A stretch of 64,000 nucleotides of DNA from Streptomyces sp. JJ38 (lineage in GTDB: Bacteria; Actinomycetota; Actinomycetes; Streptomycetales; Streptomycetaceae): assembly GCF_019303475.1 (NCBI RefSeq), contig NZ_JABLSI010000002.1, positions 99,213 through 163,212 on the forward strand, in the 5' to 3' direction. Below the pieces are notes generated by a model that saw nothing but the letters and a program-made list of their open reading frames with translations, did not search any database and was not told the DNA's origin. The position numbers and the translations under genes were made by a program. How positions within the stretch are numbered: the stretch's first letter is position 1; each line of letters begins with the position of its first letter. Positions 37,473 through 45,774 of the stretch are shown one piece after another.

Positions 37473-40058
37473 CTAGTCGGTGGCGATCGCGTTGAGCACG
37501 TTCATCCGGCCGGCCCGGAAGGCGGGGACCAGCGCCGCCAGCAGACCCACGACCGCGGAGCCCAGGAACACCGTGACGATCGTCGGCCACGGGATCTCCA
37601 GCGTGCGCAGGCCCTCCAGAGCCAGCAGCTGCTGCCCCGCCACGCCCCAGGCCAGGCCCAGGCCCAGGCCCAGCAGCGCGCCGAACAGGGCGATCACGAC
37701 CGCCTCCAGCCGCACCATCCGGCGCAGCTGGCGCCGCGACAGCCCGACGGCCCGCAGCAGCCCGATCTCCCGTGTCCGCTCGACCACCGACAGCGCGAGC
37801 GTGTTCACCACACCCAGCACGGCCACGATGATCGCCAGCGCCAGCAGCCCGTAGACCATGGTCAGCAGCTGGCCCACCTGGTCCTCCAGGAGCTGCTTGT
37901 ACTCCGCCTGATCCCGCACCTCGTACTGCGGGTAGCTCTTGAGCTCCGCCTTCAGCGCCTCGTAGGCCGCGCTCTCGCTGCCCTCGACCGCCGTGCCGAG
38001 CATCATCATGTTCAGCGGCATCAGGTCCTGCGGAATGTGCGCCTCCGCCGTCGCCAGCGCCAGGTACATCTGGCCCTGGTCGATCATCGTCTCGGCCGAC
38101 GTCACCGCACGGATCTCCAGCTCCGCGCCCTCCCCACCGGGGAACAGCACCTCCAGCCGATCCCCGACACCGAGCCCGTGCTCCGTGGCGAACTCCTCGC
38201 CCACCGACATGCCACCGGCCGTGACCGCGTCCGACAGCTCCCCCTCGACCGTCTCCGCGCGCACGTCCTGCGCGTACGTCGGCGAGACCGCGGAGACGTC
38301 CCCCGGCACCCGCTCGCCGTCCGGCAGCCGCAGCTCCGCGCCGGACAGATAGCGGTACTCCGTGACGTGCTCCAGCAGCGGCAACCCCTTGACGGACTCC
38401 GCCACCTGCGGCGTCACCGGCTGGCCCCCCGTGCTCGTGACGATGAAGTCCGCCCCGACCGAGCGGTCCACCTCGTCCCGGCCCGAGGCCACCAGCGAGG
38501 AACCCACCACCGACAGCCCCGCCACCAGGGCCAGGCCGATCATCAACGCGGCCGCCGTGGCCCCGGTCCGCCGCGGATTGCGCAGCGCGTTCCGCTCCGC
38601 GAGCCGGCCCACCGGACCCCACACCCGCAGCACGACCACCGACAGCGCCCGCACCACCACCCGGGCCAGCAGCGGACCCACCAGCACGAAGCCCAGCAGC
38701 GACAGCAGCACGCCCAGCGCCAGGTACATCGACCCCGGCCCGGCCTCGCTCGCCGTCCCCGCCGCGACGAGCGCGGCCGCTCCGGCCGCCGTCAGCACCG
38801 TGCCGGAGACCGCGCGCAGCTTCCCGGAACGACCGTCCGCGGACACCCCCGCGTCGCGCAGCGCCGCCATCGGCGAGACCCTGCCCGCCCGGCGCGCCGG
38901 CAGCCACGCCGCCAGCAGCGTCACGACCACGCCCAGCACCAGACCCACCACCGGCGTCGTCCAGGCGATCGTCAGGTCGTCCGTGCTGAGGTTCATCCCC
39001 ATCAGGCCCATCAGCTCCATGAGCCCGACCGCGATCCCCACACCGGCCCCGATGCCGATCAGCGAGCCGACGACGCCCAGCAGCAGCGCCTCGATCACCA
39101 CCGAGCGGCCCACCTGCCGCCGCTCCGCGCCGATCGCCCGCATCAGCCCCAGCTCACGCGTGCGCTGCGCCACCAGCATCGAGAACGTGTTGACGATCAG
39201 GAACACACCCACGAGCACCGCGATCCCCGCGAAGCCCAGCAGCGCGTACCGCATGACGTCCAGGAAGCCGCCCACGTCCTCCTGGTTCTCGGCGGCGTAC
39301 TCCTCGGCCGTCTGCACCGACAGCCCGTCCTCGACGGCCGCCACCACGTGCTTCTTCAGCAGCTCGTCCGTGACGCCGTCCGCCGACAGCACGGCCACCG
39401 ACGTGAACACCTCACCACCGCCCAGCAGCCGCTCCTGCACGACCTCCGTCGGGTAGTACAGCGCCGCGGCGCCGGGGTTCGTCATCTCCCACTCGGCGAT
39501 GCCCGTCACCTTGGAGGTGAACTCGCCGAACACCGAGATCGTGCGCAGCTCGTCGCCGAGCCCGATGCCGTGCTTCTCGGCGGTGTCGGCGTCGACCATC
39601 ACCTCGTCGGGCCCCCGCGGCGGATGGCCGGCCGACACCGTCATCGCCCGGCGGTCCAGCTCCGTCCAGTTGCTGGCGATCGTCGGGGCGCCCGTCGTCG
39701 GGCCGATGTTCTCGCCGTCCCCGTCCACCACGGTGACGGCCATGCTCATCGCGACACCGAAGGCCGTCTCGGCGCCCTCGACCTCCCCGGCCCGCTCGAC
39801 CACCGAGGCCGGCAGCGTGTCGGGGCGGCCGTTCGACGGCAGCTCGTCGTCACCGCCGCCGCCCTCGCGCTCCTCCGGCGACACCATCACGTTCGGCGCC
39901 GTGTCACCGAACAGCTTGTCGAAGGTGGCGCCCATCGTGTCCGTGAACACGAGCGTCCCGCAGACGAACGCGACGGACAGCACCACCGCCATGCCGGACA
40001 GCACCATCCGGCCCTTGTGCGCGAAGAAGTTGCGCAACGACGTCCGTACGATCGTCAT
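37473..40058 (-). CDS. ABC transporter permease (MacB/FtsX family)
   Basis: An 861-residue permease with the duplicated FtsX topology: an N-terminal transmembrane helix (about 18-40), a large extracytoplasmic MacB-type domain (about 45-255), three helices (about 265-385), a central helix pair (about 430-520), a second extracytoplasmic domain and a final trio of helices (about 740-850). Such permeases export lipids, peptides or antibiotics, or couple ATP hydrolysis to periplasmic conformational work. ATG 40058 overlaps the stop codon of the ATPase gene by 4 bp. Confidence 0.92.
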   Translation of the reverse strand: MTIVRTSLRNFFAHKGRMVLSGMAVVLSVAFVCGTLVFTDTMGATFDKLFGDTAPNVMVSPEEREGGGGDDELPSNGRPDTLPASVVERAGEVEGAETAFGVAMSMAVTVVDGDGENIGPTTGAPTIASNWTELDRRAMTVSAGHPPRGPDEVMVDADTAEKHGIGLGDELRTISVFGEFTSKVTGIAEWEMTNPGAAALYYPTEVVQERLLGGGEVFTSVAVLSADGVTDELLKKHVVAAVEDGLSVQTAEEYAAENQEDVGGFLDVMRYALLGFAGIAVLVGVFLIVNTFSMLVAQRTRELGLMRAIGAERRQVGRSVVIEALLLGVVGSLIGIGAGVGIAVGLMELMGLMGMNLSTDDLTIAWTTPVVGLVLGVVVTLLAAWLPARRAGRVSPMAALRDAGVSADGRSGKLRAVSGTVLTAAGAAALVAAGTASEAGPGSMYLALGVLLSLLGFVLVGPLLARVVVRALSVVVLRVWGPVGRLAERNALRNPRRTGATAAALMIGLALVAGLSVVGSSLVASGRDEVDRSVGADFIVTSTGGQPVTPQVAESVKGLPLLEHVTEYRYLSGAELRLPDGERVPGDVSAVSPTYAQDVRAETVEGELSDAVTAGGMSVGEEFATEHGLGVGDRLEVLFPGGEGAELEIRAVTSAETMIDQGQMYLALATAEAHIPQDLMPLNMMMLGTAVEGSESAAYEALKAELKSYPQYEVRDQAEYKQLLEDQVGQLLTMVYGLLALAIIVAVLGVVNTLALSVVERTREIGLLRAVGLSRRQLRRMVRLEAVVIALFGALLGLGLGLAWGVAGQQLLALEGLRTLEIPWPTIVTVFLGSAVVGLLAALVPAFRAGRMNVLNAIATD

Positions 40059-40852
40059 GACACCCGCCCGACCGTGTCGAAGGCCTTCATCCGGTCCAGC
40101 ACCATCTCGGCCGTCGGCCGCCGCATCTCGTCCACGATCCGGCCGTCCGCCAGATACAGCACCCGGTCCGCGTACGCCGCCGCCACCGGGTCGTGCGTGA
40201 CCATCACGATCGTCTGCCCCAGCTCGTCCACCGAACGGCGCAGGAAGCCCAACACCTCGGCGCCCGCACGCGAGTCCAGGTTGCCCGTCGGCTCGTCACC
40301 GAAGATGATGTCCGGCCGCGCCGCCAGCGCCCGCGCCACCGCGACCCGCTGCTGCTGACCGCCCGACAGCTCGTTCGGCCGGTGCCTCAGCCGCTGCCGC
40401 AGCCCCACCGTCTCCACCACCCGGTCCAGCCACGCCTTGTCCGGCTTCCGGCCTGCGATGTCCATGGGCAGCGTGATGTTCTCCAGCGCACTCAGCGTGG
40501 GGAGCAGGTTGAACGACTGGAAGACGAAGCCGATGTGGTCGCGGCGCAGCCGCGTCAGCTTCTTCTCCTTCAGCCCGGTGATCTCGGTGTCCCCCACCCA
40601 GATGCGCCCCGAGGAGACGGTGTCCAGCCCCGCCAGACAGTGCATCAGCGTCGACTTGCCGGAGCCGGACGGGCCCATGATCGCGGTGTACGCGCCGGCG
40701 GCGATGTCCACGTCGACCCGGTCGAGGGCGACCACTTCCGTCTCCCCCGAGCCGTACGCCTTGACGACCTGTCGCGCCTGCGCCGCGACGGCCGTAGGCC
40801 CCCCGGTCCCGCCGGACCCCCCGGACATGGCGTCCGCTACAGCCGTAGTCAC
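40055..40852 (-). CDS. ABC transporter ATP-binding protein (LolD/MacB type)
   Basis: A 265-residue nucleotide-binding subunit with Walker A GPSGSGKST, the Q-loop FQSFNLLP, the signature LSGGQQQRVAVARAL, Walker B IIFGDEPTGNLD and the H-loop VTHD. A disordered Gly/Ala-rich N-terminus of about 25 residues precedes the core. The start is GTG 40852 behind AGGGAG. It forms a coupled two-gene operon with the FtsX-type permease downstream. Confidence 0.93.
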   Translation of the reverse strand: MTTAVADAMSGGSGGTGGPTAVAAQARQVVKAYGSGETEVVALDRVDVDIAAGAYTAIMGPSGSGKSTLMHCLAGLDTVSSGRIWVGDTEITGLKEKKLTRLRRDHIGFVFQSFNLLPTLSALENITLPMDIAGRKPDKAWLDRVVETVGLRQRLRHRPNELSGGQQQRVAVARALAARPDIIFGDEPTGNLDSRAGAEVLGFLRRSVDELGQTIVMVTHDPVAAAYADRVLYLADGRIVDEMRRPTAEMVLDRMKAFDTVGRVS

Positions 40853-41138
40853 GGTGTTCTCCCTCTGATCGTGTTCGTGTTGGTGACGTGCGTGGCTTGC
40901 CGAGTCGAGCCTCGTGCAGGAAGGGGGTGCGCCGCGATGGTGTCTGTCGGTCTGTCGACCGGGGGCTTTCCCCACCCCTCGACTACGCCCCAACCGTAGG
41001 AACGCGGGCCCCTCGTCCTCGTCGTACGCAGGGACGAACGGTGCCCGGGCGCGACCCTGCCCCGCCCCTTAGGGGAAGCCTCGCCCCTCCCCTGACGTCA
41101 GGGTCAAGCCGCAGGGCCCGGCGGGCGCCGGGCAACAC
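40853..41138. other. ABC operon upstream region
   Basis: No gene is supported. The minus-strand promoter of the ABC operon must lie here; the best candidate -10 is a GTAGTC-type element near 40985, which is weak. GC-rich short repeats fill about 41080-41135. Confidence 0.3.
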
Positions 41139-41174
41139 GAAGGGCCCCGGCCGACAACTCGGCCAGGGCCCTTC
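41139..41174 (-). terminator. terminator downstream of tRNA-Gln
   Basis: A 14-bp stem with one mismatch (41139-41152 with 41161-41174) and an 8-nt loop begins 8 nt after the tRNA 3' end on the minus strand. Confidence 0.7.
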
Positions 41175-41181
41175 CACGCTG

Positions 41182-41253
41182 CTCCCCCGCCAGGACTCGA
41201 ACCTGGAATGATCGGACCAAAACCGACAGTGTTGCCAATTACACCACGGGGGA
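41182..41253 (-). tRNA. tRNA-Gln (anticodon TTG)
   Basis: The 72-nt cloverleaf reads on the minus strand: acceptor TCCCCCG (41253-41247) pairs with CGGGGGA (41189-41183), the discriminator is G, the D-loop contains GTAATTGGCA, the anticodon arm is TCGG-TTTTGGT-CCGA with anticodon TTG, and the T arm is CCAGG-TTCGAGT-CCTGG. The 3' CCA is not encoded. It starts only 11 nt after the stop of the upstream protein gene, so a joint transcript is likely. Confidence 0.97.
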
Positions 41254-41264
41254 CTGCATATAGG

Positions 41265-42023
41265 TCAATTCGGACACCCATCTCCGGCCGCCGAACTGAC
41301 GCCCTCCACTATGCCGTACCACCAGCCCTCAATGCGACGGTAGAGATCAGCACCGCCGAGAACAACCACCCGTAGACACCCCCGGTGGCGTGGTCCAGCC
41401 GACAGACGCGTCGTCTTCGGGTTGTGCCGCTTGAGGCTCGCCTTCTGGAGACACGAGGCCGGAATGCCGATGTGTTGCGCCCAGAACCGCTCGGCCGCGG
41501 CCACATCCGCGGACTCGTGGATGTTCACAGCGAAGCGCAAGCGACTCCGGTCCACCGCGAGCAAGTCCAGCCAGCGCAGATAGACGCTGATGACGTCGGG
41601 GTCACTGTTGACGAAGACGACCCGCTCACTACGACGATGTGGCTTACTCTTGGCGCCCTCCGCCCAGTACAGGGCGACTCCCGCAATCAGCAACTCCCTC
41701 TCGGACAGCGCGCCCACCTCACTGGCAGCCTGGCTCCTCACCTCCCGTCGCTCCGCCTCCCGTCGGCGGAGCACGGGCCCCCAATAGGCACGACTCATCC
41801 GCGTCATCCGATCAGGATCGGGAACCCGGGGCGGCTTCGGCAGGTCGCGGACCCAGAGGGAGACGGAGCTCTTGGAGACGCCGAGCTCGGCGGCGATCTC
41901 GTCGTAGCGGCGGCCCTGGCGGCGCAGCTCACGGGCCCGCTCCCAGAGGTGGTCCTTGGCGTTCGGGTGGCGGCGTCGCCGGGCGGGCACGCCGCCGCGT
42001 CCGCGTTCTGACGTTCGGCTCAT
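41265..42023 (-). CDS. HTH + LAGLIDADG-like protein beside tRNA-Gln
   Basis: A 252-residue basic protein. The N-terminus has a helix-turn-helix (EIAAELGVSKSSVSLWVRDL, about 40-60). The middle contains ELLIAGVALYWAEGAK, whose spacing resembles a LAGLIDADG helix with the catalytic acid in A-E-G, followed by VVFVNSDPDVISVYLRWL, as in LAGLIDADG homing-endonuclease folds, then a second half with NIHESADV, LKRHNPKT and LYRRIEGWWYGI. It could be a DNA-binding regulator that uses this fold, like WhiA, or a solo endonuclease. The start is ATG 42023 (GTG 42029 possible). The stop lies 11 nt before tRNA-Gln on the same strand. Confidence 0.62.
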   Translation of the reverse strand: MSRTSERGRGGVPARRRRHPNAKDHLWERARELRRQGRRYDEIAAELGVSKSSVSLWVRDLPKPPRVPDPDRMTRMSRAYWGPVLRRREAERREVRSQAASEVGALSERELLIAGVALYWAEGAKSKPHRRSERVVFVNSDPDVISVYLRWLDLLAVDRSRLRFAVNIHESADVAAAERFWAQHIGIPASCLQKASLKRHNPKTTRLSAGPRHRGCLRVVVLGGADLYRRIEGWWYGIVEGVSSAAGDGCPN

Positions 42024-42197
42024 GCACACAGAGTGAGGGCTCGCGCACGTCGGCGGGTCGAATGCGCGGTCGATTCACCAGTTCGAGCGAGGAACGAGCG
42101 GCTCCGGTTCCCCGCGGCGCGCCGTGCGCGAATGCGCAGGTGATCCGCCTCGGGCGCCGCCGGGAAACGGCTGGCGCGGGGTCTTAGGGTGGTCGGT

Positions 42198-43541
42198 ATG
42201 ACCGAGTCGGGGGCTGAGGTGCCGCGGGGGCGGGCGGGACCGTTGTGGTGGAGACGCAGACGCGCTGCCGTGCTGGACGTCTCGCTGGGCGTCGTGTCCG
42301 CGGTGGAGTGCGCGGCCGAGGGGGTTCCGTTCGCCTCGCAGACCGGGCTGCCGGTCGTCGCCGCGATGCTGCTGGGGCTGTTGGCGGGCGGCTCGCTCGT
42401 CTTCCGTCGGCGCTATCCGATCGCCGTCGTGCTGGTGGCCATCGCGGTCATGCCCGCGCAGATGGGCTTCCTGCTGGCCACGGTGGCGCTGTACACGCTG
42501 TCGGCGACGGATGTGCCGCGCCGGATCATCGCCCTGCTGGCCGGGATGATGGTCGTCGGCTCGTTCGTCGTCACGTATCTGCAGTTCCTGCCGGGCGGGG
42601 CGGAGGCCGACGTCCCCGGGCCGCGGTGGTTCCTGTTGCTGCTGGCGGCGCTGCTGTCGGCGGTGACGGTGCTGCCACCGGTGCTGCTGGGGCTGTACGT
42701 GGGCGCGCGGCGGCGGCTGGTGGACGCGCTGCGGGAGCGGGCGGACGGCCTGGAGCGGGAGCTGTCGCTGCTGGCCGAGCGGGCGGAGGAGCGCGCGGAG
42801 TGGGCGCGCGGCGAGGAGCGGACGCGGATCGCCCGGGAGATGCACGACGTGGTGGCCCACCGGGTGAGCCTGATGGTGGTGCACGCGGCGGCGTTGCAGG
42901 CGGTGGCGCTGAAGGACCCGGCGAAGGCGGCGCGGAACGCGGCGCTCGTGGGGGACATGGGGCGGCAGGCCCTGTCGGAGCTGCGGGCGATGCTGGGGGT
43001 GCTGCGGGCGCACGAGGACGACGAGGCCGGCGGCGCGCGGGGGGCCGAGCCGACGCGTGAGGGGGAGCGTCCACTGGAGCGGGTCGCCCGGTTCGCGGCG
43101 GCGGCGGCCGAGCGGGACGCCCTGTTGCGGGCGGACGGAGAGGGCCCGCGCCTGGGCGAGTTGGAGCAGTTGGTGGGGCAGTCGCGGGCGGCCGGGATGA
43201 CGGTGGAGCTGTCGGTCGAGGGCGAGGTGCGCTCGTACGGGCCTCAGGTGGAGCAGACGGCGTTCCGGGTTGTCCAGGAGGCGCTGACGAACGTGCACAA
43301 GCACGCGGCGGGGGCGGCGACCCGGGTGCGGCTGGCGCACCGGGGCGCGGAGGTGGCGGTGCAGGTGGAGAACGCGGCTCCGGGGGCGGGCGTGGCGGAC
43401 GCGGGGCTGCCGAGCGGGGGCAACGGCCTGGTGGGGATGCGGGAGCGGGTGACGGCGCTGGGGGGCGTCTTCGTGTCGGGCCCGACGGATTCGGGGGGCT
43501 TCCGGGTGTCGGCGGTCATTCCGGAGGGCCGCCCGCGCTGA
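42198..43541 (+). CDS. sensor histidine kinase, NarL/DesK type
   Basis: A 447-residue kinase: four to five N-terminal transmembrane helices (about 25-170) with almost no extracellular domain, a coiled linker, the HisKA_3 dimerisation helix with phospho-acceptor H216 in REMHDVVAHRVS, and a C-terminal HATPase domain with QEALTNVHKHA and GNGLVGMRERV. Such kinases sense membrane or cell-envelope signals and normally act with an adjacent LuxR-type response regulator; none is present here. A TAGGGT box ends 7 bp before ATG 42198, suggesting a leaderless message. It diverges from the HTH/LAGLIDADG-like gene. Confidence 0.88.
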   Translation: MTESGAEVPRGRAGPLWWRRRRAAVLDVSLGVVSAVECAAEGVPFASQTGLPVVAAMLLGLLAGGSLVFRRRYPIAVVLVAIAVMPAQMGFLLATVALYTLSATDVPRRIIALLAGMMVVGSFVVTYLQFLPGGAEADVPGPRWFLLLLAALLSAVTVLPPVLLGLYVGARRRLVDALRERADGLERELSLLAERAEERAEWARGEERTRIAREMHDVVAHRVSLMVVHAAALQAVALKDPAKAARNAALVGDMGRQALSELRAMLGVLRAHEDDEAGGARGAEPTREGERPLERVARFAAAAAERDALLRADGEGPRLGELEQLVGQSRAAGMTVELSVEGEVRSYGPQVEQTAFRVVQEALTNVHKHAAGAATRVRLAHRGAEVAVQVENAAPGAGVADAGLPSGGNGLVGMRERVTALGGVFVSGPTDSGGFRVSAVIPEGRPR

Positions 43542-43600
43542 CGGGCCCGCGCGACCGGCCCGCGCTGACCGCCCCGGGGCCCGCGCCTGCCGGGCGGCCG

Positions 43601-44095
43601 TCAGTGCTGGGGGTACTCCAGGCGCTGCGGCCGGGTTCCGGTGACGAGCGTGGCCAGTGCGGAGTCGACGTCGTACCCGAGGTACCAGTCGCCGCTGTGG
43701 TCGAGGCTGTAGACGCGGCCCTCCCGGTCGAGGACGAGGAGCGCGGCGGGTTCGCCGTGGTGGCCCTCCTCGGTGCCCAGCGGGGCGAGTTGGGTGTCGA
43801 GGGCGCGGCCGAGGTCGGCGAGGGTGCGGGCCCAGTGGAGCCCGGCTGAGGGGTCGATGACGGCCGGGGTGGGGGCGAGGTGGCGGCCGGGCGCGGTGCC
43901 GGCGATGCGGAGTCCGCCGAACTCGGCCCAGGCCTCGACGGCGGCGGGGAAGAGGGCGTGCCGGTGTCCGGCGGGCGAGGCGTGGGCGCGCAGGGCGTCG
44001 GCCCAGATCTCGGCCTGGCGCATGTCCCAGCGGCCGGGGCGCCAGCCGGCGTCGCGCAGGGCGGCGTCGACGGCGACGGGGAATCGGGTGGTCAT
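43601..44095 (-). CDS. SUKH-3 family immunity protein
   Basis: A 164-residue protein with the SUKH-3 pattern: L-R-D-AGW at the N-terminus, FPAAVEAWAEFGGLRI in the middle, and a C-terminal beta region LLVLDREGRVYSLDHSGDWYLGYDVDSALATLVTG. SUKH proteins bind and neutralise nuclease or deaminase toxins. Its start overlaps the stop of the YwqJ-type deaminase gene by 4 bp (ATGA), forming a toxin-fold/immunity pair. Confidence 0.8.
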   Translation of the reverse strand: MTTRFPVAVDAALRDAGWRPGRWDMRQAEIWADALRAHASPAGHRHALFPAAVEAWAEFGGLRIAGTAPGRHLAPTPAVIDPSAGLHWARTLADLGRALDTQLAPLGTEEGHHGEPAALLVLDREGRVYSLDHSGDWYLGYDVDSALATLVTGTRPQRLEYPQH

Positions 44096-44595
44096 CGGCT
44101 GGTGCGGGTGGGGTCGACGGCGCGGACGCCGAAGTGGGCGAGGAGGGCGTCGCAGGAGCGGCAGGGCGGGGCGTAGGTGCCGTGTTCGGGGTCGCCCTGT
44201 TCGCGGATGCGACGGGTGGTGATCTTGGCGTGCTTGAGGGCCCGGCGGGCGTCACCGCCGGTGAAGGGTTTTCGGGCCGCGCGTCTGGAGCGGGTGGCCT
44301 CGGCGCTGGTGAGGTAGCGGGAGATGAGGACGGCTTCGGGGCAGCGTCCGGTGTGACGTTCGCGACGCTCGGTTGTGAGGGTGTCGAGGAAGTCCTGTAC
44401 GAGCGGGTGGTGCACGGGGGGCGGGCCGGACTTCCCGGCGGCACAGGTGAGGGTGGTGCCGCGGACGGAGAGGGCGGCGGCCGTCGTCGGCATGATGCCG
44501 TCGCGGCGGTGGCGCGGTATGGGCGCGGTGCCGGTCTCGGGGGCGTCTCCCCAGCCGAGCCGGGGGTCGGTGGTGGTGTGGTGCGTCGCCTGCAT
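44092..44595 (-). CDS. YwqJ-family deaminase-fold protein
   Basis: A 167-residue protein with the zinc-deaminase pattern of the YwqJ family: HTGRCPEAVLISRYL (81-95, catalytic E87) and PPCRSC (143-148, C145 and C148 as zinc ligands). It has no secretion signal or polymorphic-toxin N-terminal domain, so it acts inside the cell. The start is ATG 44595 behind GGAGGGAG. Substrate (nucleotide or nucleic acid) is unknown. Confidence 0.78.
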   Translation of the reverse strand: MQATHHTTTDPRLGWGDAPETGTAPIPRHRRDGIMPTTAAALSVRGTTLTCAAGKSGPPPVHHPLVQDFLDTLTTERRERHTGRCPEAVLISRYLTSAEATRSRRAARKPFTGGDARRALKHAKITTRRIREQGDPEHGTYAPPCRSCDALLAHFGVRAVDPTRTSR

Positions 44596-44794
44596 GGTGG
44601 TGCTCCCTCCCCGTTTCGTCCCCCGTCAGGTGGGGTCGACTTTGCCAAATGTTCGCGTGGCAGCGTAAGGCGGGTTCTGTGCCTGGTGTGTCCCGGATCT
44701 GTGACAGGCGCCGGGAGACGGGCGTCGGATGGGGCCTTGGAGGGAGCGCATACGCTGTGGGGCGAGCAGTCGCCACTCACAGGGAGCACCGCCA

Positions 44795-45769
44795 ATGACG
44801 ACAGGTCGGCTCGGGCAGGAGGCCGCGCCGCCGAATGCGGCGTACGCGGGTCAGGTCGTGCACTTTCCGGACCCGGTGCGCGGTGCGCGCTTCCCGCAGG
44901 GGGTGCGGGTGGACGCCTCGGGGTTCCCGTCGTTCACGCCGTACGCGCGGGCGGCGGCGGAGATCGCCGAGCCGCCGGAGGGCTTCGGCGTCGACGAGTT
45001 GCGGCTGACGGACTACGTGTCGGCGAACGTGGCCCAGCACGCGGAGGGGCACGAGCTGTGGGCGGATCTTCCGCCGGTGGCGACGCCGCACGGGTGGACG
45101 TGGCATCACGTTCCGCACAGCCGCCGGATGGAGTTGGTGCCGGTGGAGGTGAAGGCTCTGCTGCGGCATCACGGCGGTCTGTCCACCGCGGCGGTGGACC
45201 ACGGCAAGCGGGGCACGCGTCCGCTGCAGGAGACGCGTCCGGCGCACTTCGAGGTGCCGCACGGGGTGGCGGTGCCGGAGGAGAAGGTCGTCCAGGTCGA
45301 GGAGTCGCTGGGGTACCGGCTGCCCGGTGCCTACCGGTCGTTCCTGAAGGCGGCGGGCGGCTGCGCGCCGGTCGGGGTCGCGCTGGACGCCGAGTTGGGG
45401 CTGCTGGTGGACCAGCCGTTCTTCACCGTGCGCGACGAGCCGGCGGTCAACGACCTGGCGTACGTGAACAAGTGTCTGCGGGATCACCTGACGAAGGACT
45501 TCCTGGGTGTGGGGTTCGTGCACGGTGGCCTGCTGGCGGTGAAGGTGCGCGGTGAGAGCGTGGGATCGGTGTGGTTCTGCGCGTACGACGACGCACGGGA
45601 CCGGGACGGTCTCGGGGTGCAGGAGCGCATGGACGCGCTGCTGCTGCCGTGCGGGGCGGACTTCGACGCGTTTCTGTTGCGCCTGGCGGGGAATCCGCCG
45701 GAGCTGGAGACGGTGGCGAACCTGATGGTCGACGGTGGCTTCGCGCGTGCCGTCGCGGTGGAGGGGTGA
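44795..45769 (+). CDS. WHH nuclease - SMI1/KNR4 (SUKH) fusion
   Basis: A 324-residue protein. The N-terminal 140 residues end in a WHH-type HNH/EndoVII nuclease pattern: WTWHHVPHSRRMELVP (101-116) then LRHHGG (123-128). Residues 155-310 form a SUKH/SMI1 domain (VEESLGYRLPGAYRSFLKAAGG; WFCAYDD). A toxin-type nuclease and its usual antidote fold are thus joined. AGGGAG precedes ATG 44795. The following deaminase-SUKH-4 gene starts 5 bp after the stop. Confidence 0.75.
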   Translation: MTTGRLGQEAAPPNAAYAGQVVHFPDPVRGARFPQGVRVDASGFPSFTPYARAAAEIAEPPEGFGVDELRLTDYVSANVAQHAEGHELWADLPPVATPHGWTWHHVPHSRRMELVPVEVKALLRHHGGLSTAAVDHGKRGTRPLQETRPAHFEVPHGVAVPEEKVVQVEESLGYRLPGAYRSFLKAAGGCAPVGVALDAELGLLVDQPFFTVRDEPAVNDLAYVNKCLRDHLTKDFLGVGFVHGGLLAVKVRGESVGSVWFCAYDDARDRDGLGVQERMDALLLPCGADFDAFLLRLAGNPPELETVANLMVDGGFARAVAVEG

Positions 45770-45774
45770 GCGCG

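Noticed and set aside
34094..37495. Very long open frame on the + strand opposite mfd (over 1100 codons)
   Set aside because: It mirrors the third-position GC bias of mfd, is dominated by Arg/His/Leu/Pro, and has no domain motifs. mfd on the other strand is certain.
36657..40358. Open frame of over 1200 codons on the + strand opposite the ABC permease
   Set aside because: Ser/Arg/Thr/Pro-rich shadow of the permease; crosses terminator and intergenic sequence; no family features.
41182..41253. tRNA-Gln as attachment site of an integrated element
   Set aside because: No integrase gene and no partial tRNA repeat were seen on either side; the neighbours are core genes.
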